Of a stretch of DNA of 64,000 nucleotides, positions 7,648 to 16,541 are shown one piece after another (position 1 is the stretch's first letter; each line of letters opens with the position of its first letter). The stretch is from a bacterium. GTDB lineage: Bacteria > Cyanobacteriota > Vampirovibrionia > Gastranaerophilales > Gastranaerophilaceae. The notes below the pieces were generated by a model. The model had not been told where the DNA came from. It did not search any database and saw only the letters and a program-made list of their open reading frames with translations. The stretch spans positions 45,294 through 109,293 of the forward strand of contig JAFQOI010000101.1 in the NCBI GenBank assembly GCA_017403285.1. The letters are read 5' to 3'. Both the position numbers and the translations under genes were made by a program.

Positions 7648-8873
7648 TATTTTGTCCTTGATGCTAAGTTACTGATTATATCTTGAGGTGTGATATTGTG
7701 AAGTGCCATAAATGTAAGCATATGGTATGCTAAGTCACTCGCTTCCCACTCAAGTCCGTCACCTTGTTCAAAGTTTACAGATTCAAAGGCTTCTTCCATT
7801 ACTTTTCTTTTTAAATAGAATTCATTTTTAAATAATTTTGTTGTATATGAACCTTCTGGTAATTTTTCTTTTCTATCAAGAAGAAGATTATATAGTTCAT
7901 TAATGCAAAATTCTCTGTCTTCAAAGCAAGAATAACGTCCAGTGTGGCAAGCGTTACCTTTTTGACGTACTTTGAATAAAAGAGTATCCATATCGCAATC
8001 AAATTTTGCGCTAATTAGTGCTTGTGTATTACCTGAAGTTAAACCTTTTGTCCAAAGTTCATTTCTAGATCGGCTCCAATAAGTTGCAAGTCCTTCAGAT
8101 AAGGTTTTTCTTAAAGAATCTTTGTTTGAATATGCAAGCATCAACACCTGTTTTGTATCTATGTCTTGAACAATTGTAGGAATTAAGCCATCTTGCTTAT
8201 CAAAGTCCATAACAGCAATGTATGCATCTTCAAGTTTTACTGCACCAGTGTATATGCACATACCTAACTGTGTTGATACGTTTATTTTATTGAGGGCAAC
8301 GATTTCATCAATAGTTGAAATTCCGCCTGCGGCGATAAGTGTTTTTTTAGTGATTCTACGAATTTTTTTAATTGCTTCAATGTCAGTTCCACCCATCATT
8401 CCTTCTTTATCAACAATGGTGTATAAATAACCTGCACACAAATTATCAAAGCGTTTAACATAATCTTCAGGAGTTGCTTCAACTTCTTTTGTCCAACCTT
8501 CAGTTGTAACTTTTCCTTTTTTTGCATCAATTGCTACAAGCACTTTGTCTTTTGGTAATTTTGATAAAAATTCTTCGTTTGCCGCTGTTCCAATTATGAT
8601 TTGTTTTGCTCCATTTGCAAGAATTCTTTTTGCTTTTTCTTTGTCTCTTATTCCGCCACCAACTCTACAATGGGCAACTTTGCAAATTTCTTTTATTAAT
8701 GCTTCATTGTCACCTTTATTCATCGCTGCATCTAAATCAATTACGCTGATTTCACCAAAGCGAGAATAATATTTTGCAAGTTCTAAAACATCTTCTCTTT
8801 CAAGTACTTTTTCTTTTCCTTGTTTTAACTGTACTGCTTTCCCATCCATTAAGTCTATACTTGGAATAATCAT
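7647..8873 (-). CDS. hisAIE: HisA-HisI-HisE three-domain histidine biosynthesis fusion
   Basis: One 408-residue chain joins three enzymes. Residues 1-222 are a HisA barrel (IPSIDLMDGK with Asp7; VAIDAKKG with Asp116; IAAGGIST phosphate site). Residues 223-320 are HisI, phosphoribosyl-AMP cyclohydrolase, with YWSRSRNELW and three zinc cysteines (C293, C309, C316). Residues 325-408 are HisE, phosphoribosyl-ATP pyrophosphatase (KRKVMEEAFE and a later EASDLAYH). HisI-HisE fusions are common; HisA in front of them in the same chain is unusual. The chain would perform steps 2, 3 and 4 of histidine synthesis. No stop or frame change interrupts it. Confidence 0.95.
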   Translation of the reverse strand: MIIPSIDLMDGKAVQLKQGKEKVLEREDVLELAKYYSRFGEISVIDLDAAMNKGDNEALIKEICKVAHCRVGGGIRDKEKAKRILANGAKQIIIGTAANEEFLSKLPKDKVLVAIDAKKGKVTTEGWTKEVEATPEDYVKRFDNLCAGYLYTIVDKEGMMGGTDIEAIKKIRRITKKTLIAAGGISTIDEIVALNKINVSTQLGMCIYTGAVKLEDAYIAVMDFDKQDGLIPTIVQDIDTKQVLMLAYSNKDSLRKTLSEGLATYWSRSRNELWTKGLTSGNTQALISAKFDCDMDTLLFKVRQKGNACHTGRYSCFEDREFCINELYNLLLDRKEKLPEGSYTTKLFKNEFYLKRKVMEEAFESVNFEQGDGLEWEASDLAYHMLTFMALHNITPQDIISNLASRTK

Positions 8874-8973
8874 TGCTTTCCCTTTCTTATACGCAAATTA
8901 TTATAAATGAAACATATTTGGATTTAAACTTTTATTATTTCATGGTATAGATAAAAGATTGAAGAGGCTAAAA

Positions 8974-9885
8974 ATGGATAAACAAGAACTTCTAAGGTTA
9001 TATAATCTTCCGTTGGATGAACTTTTGAAAAGGTCATCTGAATTTCTTTCAAACAATGTTGAATTATGTTCATTGGCTAATGCAAAAAATGGTCATTGTT
9101 CTCAAAATTGTAAGTATTGTGCACAAAGTTCTCATTATTTGACTGACATTGAGGAATATCCATTGATTTCAATAGATAAAGTCGTAAATTCAGCGAGAGA
9201 AGCAGAAAAAAATGGTGCAATTCGTTTTGGAATTATAACTTCTGGTAAATCACCTGATGAAAATGCATTTGAGAAAATATTAGAGTATATTTCTGAAGTA
9301 AATAAACGTACTTCAATAAGAACTTGTGCGTCATTGGGTATTTTATCAGATGAACAAGCAAAAAAATTGGCTGAAGCAGGGCTTAAAAGATACCATCACA
9401 ATATTAATACGGCAGAGTCTTATTATCCTGAAATATGTACAACACATTCTTGGCAAGATAGGCTTAATACTTGCAAATTTGTTAAAAAATATGGAATGGA
9501 ATTATGCTGTGGTGTTATTCTTGGAATGGGGGAAACCGTTGAACAACGTATTGAAATGGCACTTGAACTAAGTGTTATTGGTCCAGAATCTATACCTATA
9601 AATATTCTTGTGCCTATTCCGAAAACGCCGTTTGAAACGTATAATGATAAAATAGATGATGAAAATGTATTGAGGACGCTTGCTGTATTCAAGATTGTAA
9701 ATCCAAAAGCAATATTGAGATTTTGCGGCGGTAGAATGAGAATATCAGAGAAAACTCAGGAAATTGCATTAAAAACTTGTGTTGAAGGTATACTTACCGG
9801 AAATCTTCTTACTACAACAGGAAAAACTTCAGAGGAAGATATAAAGACAATTGAAAAACTTGCGAAAAATCTTGTTAAAATATAA
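8974..9885 (+). CDS. bioB: Biotin synthase
   Basis: Radical SAM enzyme that inserts sulfur into dethiobiotin. The 303-residue protein has the CSQNCKYCAQSS motif giving C42, C46 and C49 for the 4Fe-4S cluster, and the later C-G-G-R-M-R segment with the Arg ligand of the 2Fe-2S cluster. An in-frame TTG at 8959 would add five residues, but the ATG at 8974 has a GAAGAGG ribosome site 6 nt upstream and is preferred. It is separate from bioA-bioD at 37.7-39.7 kb and is followed by cysK after 30 nt. Confidence 0.95.
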   Translation: MDKQELLRLYNLPLDELLKRSSEFLSNNVELCSLANAKNGHCSQNCKYCAQSSHYLTDIEEYPLISIDKVVNSAREAEKNGAIRFGIITSGKSPDENAFEKILEYISEVNKRTSIRTCASLGILSDEQAKKLAEAGLKRYHHNINTAESYYPEICTTHSWQDRLNTCKFVKKYGMELCCGVILGMGETVEQRIEMALELSVIGPESIPINILVPIPKTPFETYNDKIDDENVLRTLAVFKIVNPKAILRFCGGRMRISEKTQEIALKTCVEGILTGNLLTTTGKTSEEDIKTIEKLAKNLVKI

Positions 9886-9915
9886 TTATAGTAGTTTCAT
9901 AAAATAGGAATAAAA

Positions 9916-10839
9916 ATGAAAATTTACGAGAATTTAATTGATTTAATTGGAAATACTCCTTTGGTAAAAATTAATAAAATGAATAAAGGTGTAGCAAATG
10001 TAGTAGCTAAAATTGAATATTTTAATCCTGCTGGTTCCATAAAGGATAGAGCCGCTTTATCAATGATTCAAGAGGCAGAAAATAAAAATTTAATCAAATC
10101 AGGAGAAACGGTAATTATTGAACCTACAAGTGGTAATACAGGAATTGGCTTGGCTCTTGTATGCTTAATAAAAGGTTATCGTCTAATTTTAACAATGCCA
10201 GATTCTATGAGCGAAGAAAGAAGAAATATTCTCAAAGCATATGGCGCCGAACTGGTTCTTACAGAAGGAACAAAAGGAATGCAAGGGGCAGTAGATGAGG
10301 CAAATAGGCTTCATCATGAAATTAAAAATTCTTTTATCCCTCAACAATTTTCAAATCCTGCTAATTCTAAAATTCATTACGACGTTACTGCAGAAGAAAT
10401 ATGGAATGATACAGATGGAAAAGTTGATATAATTGTTGCTGGTGTTGGTACTGGCGGAACAATATCAGGTATTGCAAGAAAATTAAAGGAAAAAAAATCA
10501 TTAGTTAAAGTGTATGCTGTTGAACCTTTATCATCTCCACTTATTTCTCAAGGTTATGCATGTTCTCATAAAATTCAAGGTATAGGTGCTAATTTTGTAC
10601 CTGAAAATTATGACGCTTCTGTTGTGGATGAAGTTATTTCTGTTGCTGATGACGCAGCTATTCAATGTGCTTGTGATATGGCAAAAACAGAAGGGATTTT
10701 TGCTGGAATTTCTTCGGGTGCAGCACTATGGGCTGCTCTTGAATTGTCTAAGCGGCAAGAAAATAAAGATAAATTAATTGTCGTTATCTTGCCAGATACG
10801 GGCATGAGATATTTGTCAAGTTCAATGTTTAAAAAATAA
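9916..10839 (+). CDS. cysK: Cysteine synthase (O-acetylserine sulfhydrylase)
   Basis: PLP enzyme that makes cysteine from O-acetylserine and sulfide. Visible are IGNTPLVKI at residue 11, the PLP lysine K43 in NPAGSIKDRAAL, the TSGNTGIGLA substrate loop near 76 and the GTGGTISG phosphate loop near 178. Length (307) is standard. It follows bioB closely; cysteine desulfuration feeds iron-sulfur clusters, which BioB consumes as sulfur donor, so co-transcription would make sense. Confidence 0.94.
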   Translation: MKIYENLIDLIGNTPLVKINKMNKGVANVVAKIEYFNPAGSIKDRAALSMIQEAENKNLIKSGETVIIEPTSGNTGIGLALVCLIKGYRLILTMPDSMSEERRNILKAYGAELVLTEGTKGMQGAVDEANRLHHEIKNSFIPQQFSNPANSKIHYDVTAEEIWNDTDGKVDIIVAGVGTGGTISGIARKLKEKKSLVKVYAVEPLSSPLISQGYACSHKIQGIGANFVPENYDASVVDEVISVADDAAIQCACDMAKTEGIFAGISSGAALWAALELSKRQENKDKLIVVILPDTGMRYLSSSMFKK

Positions 10840-10849
10840 AACTATTTTC

Positions 10850-12082
10850 TTAACCCTTAGGCAGAATAATTATTTTTTGGTTTATATCTGCTTCTTCTGT
10901 GTATAATTTTGGCTTTTTTCTCCAAAGTTTTATATACATAACAACTTTCATATCTGGGAATTTATATGTAAAATTTAACATTGGCTGATGTGGTGAACCA
11001 TTATTGCATCCACCTTCGACTCCACAAGAATTTCCTCTGTGTATAAAATTTCTAAATTCTACTACTTCGCTTGCTATGCTGTTAAAGTTGACAAACATTA
11101 GTGAGTTTTCTGATTTGTCTGGGTCTAGCATTGCATATTGATACCCAAAATCGCGTGCATTTAATCCATTTAATTCGTATGGAGAATCATCATTATGTTT
11201 AAAAGGAAGACCATTATAGGTTACTTCTATTAATTTTTCATCTTTTATATACCTTGCACTAGAAGGCATAATTATATCGCGTTCGGCATTGCAATTTTCG
11301 TCATGTGGTGAATATGGCCAATCAATTCCAACTAAAATTGAAGGGTTATTTAAAAATCTTGACTCCTCTGATAGCCCATCTACATTAGAATGGTGTTGAT
11401 CTTTTCCTCTACAATAATTTGTTGAAATCCAAGGTAAACTATTTTCAATTTGTCCAAAAGGTTCTTTTGCTGGTTCATAATTTGGGTATGAAAACAGTGA
11501 TTGACTTACATAATGTTTTCTTATGTCAAATATTTCTTGTTTTGATTTATAACTGAGTGCTGTAGGCTGATTAATTGGGATAGTTCTATCTCCTTGCTTG
11601 AGATTTTGCTCAATATAAAAATCTCTAGTTGCCATCGTTCCTTGTTGCATTTGTTGTCCTGATGGAGGAACATCAAGTGCAATGTTATTCAATAGATAAT
11701 CATCAAGACTAGAATTTTGATTGTTATTGTATTGCTGATTTGTATTTGCATTCATTCTTGCATTGTATGAGATACTACGTTGTCTTTGAAGTTCGTTATA
11801 TTGTTGCGTTTTTAAATTGTCAAAAACTGCTTGTTCTCTTCTTCTTATTTCACTTTGGCTTAATCCATCGTCTCTTTTATAATGATTTTGCTCTTGAGTT
11901 CTTGCAACTCTAGTTGTATTTCTATTTGCGCTAGACTGTCTTGGTTGTATTTTTCTTTCTTGTCTTACTTTACTTGGATCTTTTACAAGTTGTGATTTGT
12001 CCCCAGAACTAGGCGTTGCAATACTATAAAAGATGCCAACAATTAAAAGAAATATAACTATTAATAACATTTTATCGTTCAT
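10850..12082 (-). CDS. Unknown N-terminally anchored, Gln/Asn-rich protein
   Basis: I do not recognise this 410-residue protein. It has one N-terminal membrane segment (residues 4-22) and then a long Arg/Gln/Asn-rich, probably disordered region (about 30-150) that includes a short Asn/Gln tract. From about 190 a more globular domain follows with several cysteines, among them a C-G-V-E-G-G-C pair near 358, and many aromatic residues. It is probably exposed on the outer side of the cytoplasmic membrane. It stands alone, convergent with cysK and downstream of the terminator of the response-regulator gene. Confidence 0.7.
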   Translation of the reverse strand: MNDKMLLIVIFLLIVGIFYSIATPSSGDKSQLVKDPSKVRQERKIQPRQSSANRNTTRVARTQEQNHYKRDDGLSQSEIRRREQAVFDNLKTQQYNELQRQRSISYNARMNANTNQQYNNNQNSSLDDYLLNNIALDVPPSGQQMQQGTMATRDFYIEQNLKQGDRTIPINQPTALSYKSKQEIFDIRKHYVSQSLFSYPNYEPAKEPFGQIENSLPWISTNYCRGKDQHHSNVDGLSEESRFLNNPSILVGIDWPYSPHDENCNAERDIIMPSSARYIKDEKLIEVTYNGLPFKHNDDSPYELNGLNARDFGYQYAMLDPDKSENSLMFVNFNSIASEVVEFRNFIHRGNSCGVEGGCNNGSPHQPMLNFTYKFPDMKVVMYIKLWRKKPKLYTEEADINQKIIILPKG

Positions 12083-12131
12083 ACTAATCCTTTTTTAAAA
12101 TGATTGTATATAATTTTCTGTAATCTTAAAA

Positions 12132-12157
12132 AAAAAGAGGGTTTTATCCCTCTTTTT
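12132..12157 (-). terminator. Terminator of the response regulator gene
   Basis: Stem AAAAAGAGGG / CCCTCTTTTT (12132-12141 with 12148-12157) with a 6-nt loop. In the leftward transcript it is followed by a U run. It separates the regulator gene from the anchored protein gene. Confidence 0.8.
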
Positions 12158-12172
12158 TTATATTTTTCTTTT

Positions 12173-12922
12173 CTACGAAATTCTTTGGAACATATATCCG
12201 ATACCACGAGCAGTTAAGATTAATTCTGGGTTTGCTGGATCGGTTTCAAGTTTAGAACGTAATCTTGAAATGTGTACGTCTACAACACGAGTGTCAATTC
12301 TGTGATCTGGCGGATAAGACCATACATGTTGAAGAATTTCATTTCTAGAATATGCTTGACCTGAATTATTTACTAATAATTCTAGTAAACTAAATTCCAT
12401 ACCAGTAAGTCTGATACGTTCATTTTTTCTGAATACTTGTCTTCTAGCAGTATCAATTCTGATATTTCCAGTTGTAATAACATTCTTTGTTATTTTGCTT
12501 GTTGGAGCAGCAACCTCTTTTGTATTTGTTCTTCTTAATACGGCTTTAACCCTTGCTTCTAATTCTTTAGGGCTGAAAGGTTTGATAACATAGTCATCTG
12601 CACCAAGTTCAAGACCTGTAATTCTTTCAGAAACATCGCCAAGAGCGGTAAGAATAATAATTGGAACATCTGATGTTCGTCTTATTTCTCTAGTAACTCC
12701 ATAACCATCAATTTTTGGCATCATTACGTCCAAAACGATTAAGTCTGGGTTGTGTTTATTAAAAGCCGCAATTGCTTCTTCTCCGTCAGTTGCAGTAATA
12801 ATCTCGTATCCAATCATACTTAAACGAGCTTCTAAGATTCTTCTGATACTTGCTTCGTCATCAGCAACTAATATTTTTTGATGAGAATCTTGTTCTGCTT
12901 GTAATTCATTATTTTCAGTCAT
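12173..12922 (-). CDS. rpaB: RpaB-like OmpR-family response regulator
   Basis: Receiver domain (residues 17-130) with D-D-E acidic pocket near 21, phospho-acceptor Asp in LVIVLDVMMPK-type motif (here LIVLDVMMPKIDGYG) near 65, and the switch Lys in VIKPFSPKELEAR. A winged-helix DNA-binding domain (about 150-247) ends with VDVHISRLRSKLE and an RGIGYMF wing. The receiver, notably EASIRRILEARLSMIGYE and LGDVSERITGLELGADDYV, is strikingly similar to cyanobacterial RpaB, an essential regulator of high-light and stress genes. No sensor kinase gene lies beside it. An AAGGGG ribosome site precedes the ATG. Confidence 0.88.
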   Translation of the reverse strand: MTENNELQAEQDSHQKILVADDEASIRRILEARLSMIGYEIITATDGEEAIAAFNKHNPDLIVLDVMMPKIDGYGVTREIRRTSDVPIIILTALGDVSERITGLELGADDYVIKPFSPKELEARVKAVLRRTNTKEVAAPTSKITKNVITTGNIRIDTARRQVFRKNERIRLTGMEFSLLELLVNNSGQAYSRNEILQHVWSYPPDHRIDTRVVDVHISRLRSKLETDPANPELILTARGIGYMFQRIS

Positions 12923-12964
12923 TTTGTAGACCCCTTAACATTTAAAAATATTACTATTAGTTAC

Positions 12965-12992
12965 ATTATATTACAAAATATAAAAAAATCAA
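12965..12992 (-). promoter_or_regulatory. Promoter of the RpaB-like regulator
   Basis: Minus strand TTGATT (12987-12992) and TATAAT (12965-12970) are 16 nt apart, about 40 nt upstream of the regulator start codon. Confidence 0.55.
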
Positions 12993-13125
12993 AATATTTC
13001 TTAAGATTTCATAAAAAATTTTAATAAATTTTTGTTAATATTCTGCTCCTACATTTGATTTTAGAATTATTTTATTTAATTATTTTATTATTGTTTTTTT
13101 TAGGGAATTGAGGATATTTTATGAG

Positions 13126-14091
13126 ATGAAAGATTTTTTGTCGAAGTATAAGAACCACAATGAAATATTTGCTTATTTATCAATAACTATTGCGGTTATA
13201 TTGTATGGTACAACACTAACAGCGACAAAAATATGTTTGTCTTATTATTCTCCATCTCAGTTGATGATGTTTAGATTGCTTATTTCAGCAGTTTTGTTTA
13301 TTCCTTTTCTTTTTACTATTTATAAAAGTATTCGAATTGAAAAAAGAGATATATGGCTTATTTTATTGATGATTTTGTGTGAGCCTTGTTTATATTTTGT
13401 ATTTGAAACAAATGCTCTTAAGTATACAACATCAGGTCAGGCCGGAATCGTTAGTGCACTAGAACCTGTAATTTTACTGATAGGTGCAAGAATTGTACTT
13501 AAAGAAAAATTTTTAAAAATAGTGTATGTTGGTTTGGCAATAGCGGTAACAGGTTCAATATTGTTAAGTTTGTCGTCTGATGTATCGGCATTAGCGCCAA
13601 GACCACTGTTGGGTAATTTCTTGGAATTAATTGCAATTATACTAACGGATACTTGTGTTATAACAACCAAATACTTAATGGATAGATATCCGCCATTTTT
13701 TCTTGCTGGTATTGCAGTTATCGGTGGAGCTATATTCTTTACATTATTGAATTTTGCTACAGGTAGTTCTTTTGCAGTTGTTTTAAATCCAAGTTTATTC
13801 TTAGTTATTTATCTTGGTATATTAACTGTGATTGCATATGCTCTTTATAACTTTGCAATATGTACTTTGCCTGCAAGTAAATTTTCGCCATTTCTGTTTG
13901 TTTTACCAGTTGCGGCGGTTTTATTTGGTTGGTTTTTCCTTGGCGAAACAATAAATATTAAACAATTTGCTGCTTGTATTCTTGTTTTCTTGGGTATTTA
14001 TGTTTGTCAATTAAATGATAAGAAAAATTTTGTTGGTTTTATTAAAAAAATGCCAGAAAGGTGGCAAAGGATTTTAACAGGCAAAAAATAA
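13126..14091 (+). CDS. EamA/DMT-family membrane transporter
   Basis: About ten hydrophobic helices in two EamA halves mark a drug/metabolite transporter; the substrate cannot be told from sequence. A helix with the AGIVSALEPV segment and the C-terminal LFGWFFLGETI segment are typical of the family. The chosen ATG at 13126 has a GAGG site 12 nt upstream; an in-frame TTG at 13108 would add six residues. With the ATG the protein has 321 residues. Confidence 0.85.
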   Translation: MKDFLSKYKNHNEIFAYLSITIAVILYGTTLTATKICLSYYSPSQLMMFRLLISAVLFIPFLFTIYKSIRIEKRDIWLILLMILCEPCLYFVFETNALKYTTSGQAGIVSALEPVILLIGARIVLKEKFLKIVYVGLAIAVTGSILLSLSSDVSALAPRPLLGNFLELIAIILTDTCVITTKYLMDRYPPFFLAGIAVIGGAIFFTLLNFATGSSFAVVLNPSLFLVIYLGILTVIAYALYNFAICTLPASKFSPFLFVLPVAAVLFGWFFLGETINIKQFAACILVFLGIYVCQLNDKKNFVGFIKKMPERWQRILTGKK

Positions 14092-14099
14092 TTTGTTCA

Positions 14100-14108
14100 T
14101 GTTATAAT
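14100..14108 (+). promoter_or_regulatory. Extended -10 promoter element before the DUF2229 gene
   Basis: TGT followed by TATAAT (14103-14108) forms an extended -10 element about 26 nt upstream of the start codon at 14134. No good -35 is seen, as is common with extended -10 promoters. Confidence 0.45.
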
Positions 14109-14133
14109 CCAATGGAAGACGAGAGGGATGTAA

Positions 14134-15186
14134 ATGCAAATAGGAATACCAAGAGCTTTATCATATTATGACTTTTTCCCATTTTGGTATGGTTTTTTTA
14201 CTGATTTAGGAATTGAAATAGTTTTATCTGACCCAACAACAAAAGAAACAATGTCGAAAGGTTCATCAATGGTTGTGCCTGAAACTTGTTTGCCTGTCAA
14301 AGTCTATGTTGGTCATATCCTAAATTTATTAGATAAAAAAGTTGATAAAATCTTTGTTCCATCTCTTCAATCTATCCTTCCTAAAATATACAACTGTTCT
14401 AAATTAAGAGGACTTCCTGATTTAATTAGAAATGTTATAAAAAAAGATTTTACAATTATAGAGGCAACTCTTGATAAATCAGAAAAGAAACAAGGTTTGT
14501 ATGAGTTTTTAATGGAAATTGCTGCTTATTTTAATATTACTGATTTTGATAGAGTAAAAAAGGCATCAAAAAATGCTTGGAAAGTTTATAATAACTTTCA
14601 AGTTATGACAAGAGCAGGGGTCCCATACAAAAAAGCATTGAAGTCAGCATTGGAAAATAAGGTTATTATTCCTGAAAATGATAAAGTTTATCCGATAAAT
14701 GTTGCTCTTGTTGCGCATGGTTATAATTTATATGACGAACGTGTAAGTATGAAAATATTTGAAAAACTAGAAAAATTAGATGTAAAAGTTCATACGGCAG
14801 GTCAATTGACACATGAGCAAATGAATGAGGGACTTAATTCTATGCGCTCTAGATTGTATTGGGCAAATGAATATGAAATAACAGGTGCGGCTTCACACTA
14901 TATTCAAGATAAAAATATTGATGGTGTTATAACGATTAATGCATTTGGTTGTGGTCCGGATTCTTTGATGTTAGAGAGAATATCTCGTTTCTCAAGAAAA
15001 TTTGGTAAACCAATTTTAAATCTTTCTATAGATGAGCATACTGGCGAAGCAGGTTTTGTAACTCGTATTGAAGCATTTGTTGATATGCTATATAGGAAAA
15101 AACGATACGGCATATTAAATAAAATCAAAATCCAAGACAGAAAAGAAAAATATAACAATATTGAATGCAAAGATATGCTTCAGTAA
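14134..15186 (+). CDS. DUF2229 protein, related to acyl-CoA dehydratase activase partners
   Basis: The start MQIGIPRALSYYDFFPFW and the V-P-E-T-C-L-P-V-K segment near residue 52 are typical of DUF2229, a domain found fused or next to BadF/HgdC-type ATPase activators of 2-hydroxyacyl-CoA dehydratases. Further conserved cysteines are in I-Y-N-C-S-K near 91 and N-A-F-G-C-G-P-D near 274, which may bind an Fe-S cluster. Here it is a stand-alone 350-residue protein with no dehydratase or ATPase gene beside it, so its actual reaction is unknown. A GAGAGGG ribosome site lies 6 nt before the ATG. Confidence 0.75.
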   Translation: MQIGIPRALSYYDFFPFWYGFFTDLGIEIVLSDPTTKETMSKGSSMVVPETCLPVKVYVGHILNLLDKKVDKIFVPSLQSILPKIYNCSKLRGLPDLIRNVIKKDFTIIEATLDKSEKKQGLYEFLMEIAAYFNITDFDRVKKASKNAWKVYNNFQVMTRAGVPYKKALKSALENKVIIPENDKVYPINVALVAHGYNLYDERVSMKIFEKLEKLDVKVHTAGQLTHEQMNEGLNSMRSRLYWANEYEITGAASHYIQDKNIDGVITINAFGCGPDSLMLERISRFSRKFGKPILNLSIDEHTGEAGFVTRIEAFVDMLYRKKRYGILNKIKIQDRKEKYNNIECKDMLQ

Positions 15187-15204
15187 TGAAAAAATAACTA
15201 AAAA

Positions 15205-15228
15205 AAAGAGGAACTTTTGTTCCTCTTT
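15205..15228. terminator. Bidirectional terminator between the DUF2229 gene and sepF
   Basis: Perfect 10-bp stem AAAGAGGAAC / GTTCCTCTTT (15205-15214 with 15219-15228), TTTT loop, with an A run on the left that serves the leftward sepF transcript. Confidence 0.8.
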
Positions 15229-15255
15229 AATTGTTCTTATAAAAATTCCCCAAAA

Positions 15256-15741
15256 CTATGCTTGAGGTTGATTCCACAAAGCATCTCTAATAAACTTGCT
15301 TTTTTGTGATTCTGATGACAGTGCAACGTTAACTGGAGTGAAGATAAATACAGAATCACCGATTTTTTGTTGGCTTCCAGATAATGCGTGAGTTGCTCCG
15401 CATAAGAAGTCAACCACTCTTAAAGCTTGTTCTTTGTCTAATAAATGTAAATTTAAAACAACTGTTTTTCTATCTTTTAAATGTTTTACGATGGATATTG
15501 AATCTTCATATGAGCGAGGTTCTGAAACCATTACTTCATATCCTTTGAAATTTGGGTGAGAAACAACTTTTGCACTTGGTGCTTTTTGTTCAGTAGTGTA
15601 ATTTGGGCTTAAAGCTAAATTGTCCTGAACGGCATAATCGTCTGCTTCGTCCATCATCCCTTCATAAATACTGTCTTCTCTGTTTTCGAATCCTGATGTT
15701 AAAAAATCAATGATTTTTTGAAATTTGTCTGCAACTGCCAA
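15256..15741 (-). CDS. sepF: Cell division protein SepF
   Basis: SepF tethers FtsZ to the membrane and bundles its filaments. The 161-residue protein has an acidic linker (about 20-55) and a SepF core from about 65 with EPRSYEDS, VVLNLHLLD and RVVDFLCGA, followed by S-G-S-Q-Q-K-I-G-D-SVFIF. The N-terminal amphipathic helix is present as a FQKIIDFL-type start. It follows yggS by 20 nt, the ylmE-ylmF order known from cyanobacteria and Gram-positives. Confidence 0.93.
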   Translation of the reverse strand: MAVADKFQKIIDFLTSGFENREDSIYEGMMDEADDYAVQDNLALSPNYTTEQKAPSAKVVSHPNFKGYEVMVSEPRSYEDSISIVKHLKDRKTVVLNLHLLDKEQALRVVDFLCGATHALSGSQQKIGDSVFIFTPVNVALSSESQKSKFIRDALWNQPQA

Positions 15742-15761
15742 TTTTTCTTCCTCCTAGTATG

Positions 15762-16421
15762 TTATTTAAATAATATTCTCCCAAGTCGAATAATCGATGC
15801 GCCTTCTTGAAGCGCGATTTTAAAGTCCCTGCTCATACCCATCGATATCTCACTTAATTCTACTTTATATGTAGATTGCAAAACATCATATATTTGTTTG
15901 ATATTACCAAATAATTGGTGAAGTTTATCCTCTGAACAATTTAGTGGAGCCATGTTCATAAGTCCCATAATTTTTATTCCCTCTAATTCAAGAAGTCTAG
16001 GAAACTCTGACATAATCTCTTCTGGAGAAAATCCAGACTTTTGTTCTTCTCTTGCGTTATTCACTTGCAATAATACATTTTGTACAATGCCTTGTTTTAT
16101 TGCTTCATCAGATATTATTTTTGCAAGTTTCAATGAATCTACGGAATGAATTAAATAAAACTTTCCTACCGCAAGTTTTGCTTTATTTGTTTGAAGATGT
16201 CCGATTAAATGAAATCTGCTATTTTTTAATATTTCTGCTGGCAGTTTTTCCATTTTTTCTAGTGCATCTTTTACTCTATTCTCTCCGAAATCACGAAAAC
16301 CTATCTCGTAATATTTGATGATTTGTGATTCGTCAAAATATTTGGTAACTGCAACTATTGTTGGGCTGTAAGGTACAATCTGTGTTTTTATTTTTTCGTA
16401 GTTCTCAATGACATTATTCAT
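15762..16421 (-). CDS. yggS: YggS/YlmE family PLP-homeostasis protein
   Basis: Single-domain PLP-binding barrel of the alanine-racemase fold, thought to buffer pyridoxal phosphate. Visible are VAVTKYF with the PLP lysine near residue 27, F-G-E-N-R-V near 47, HLIGHLQTNKAK near 73 and S-M-G-M-S-R-D-F near 192. At 219 residues it has the family length. It is the first gene of a two-gene operon with sepF. Confidence 0.93.
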   Translation of the reverse strand: MNNVIENYEKIKTQIVPYSPTIVAVTKYFDESQIIKYYEIGFRDFGENRVKDALEKMEKLPAEILKNSRFHLIGHLQTNKAKLAVGKFYLIHSVDSLKLAKIISDEAIKQGIVQNVLLQVNNAREEQKSGFSPEEIMSEFPRLLELEGIKIMGLMNMAPLNCSEDKLHQLFGNIKQIYDVLQSTYKVELSEISMGMSRDFKIALQEGASIIRLGRILFK

Positions 16422-16541
16422 TTTTTCTGTATGTCATCTCCTTCTACTGTATTAAAAACACTGTACTAATTATATTAAATGTTTAAAAAGAATACAACAA
16501 ATTGTTCACTAAACAAGAAAATGAGTATTTTTTTTAAATCA

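Noticed and set aside
8959..8973. TTG start adding five residues to BioB
   Set aside because: The ATG at 8974 has a proper GAAGAGG ribosome site and gives the usual family length.
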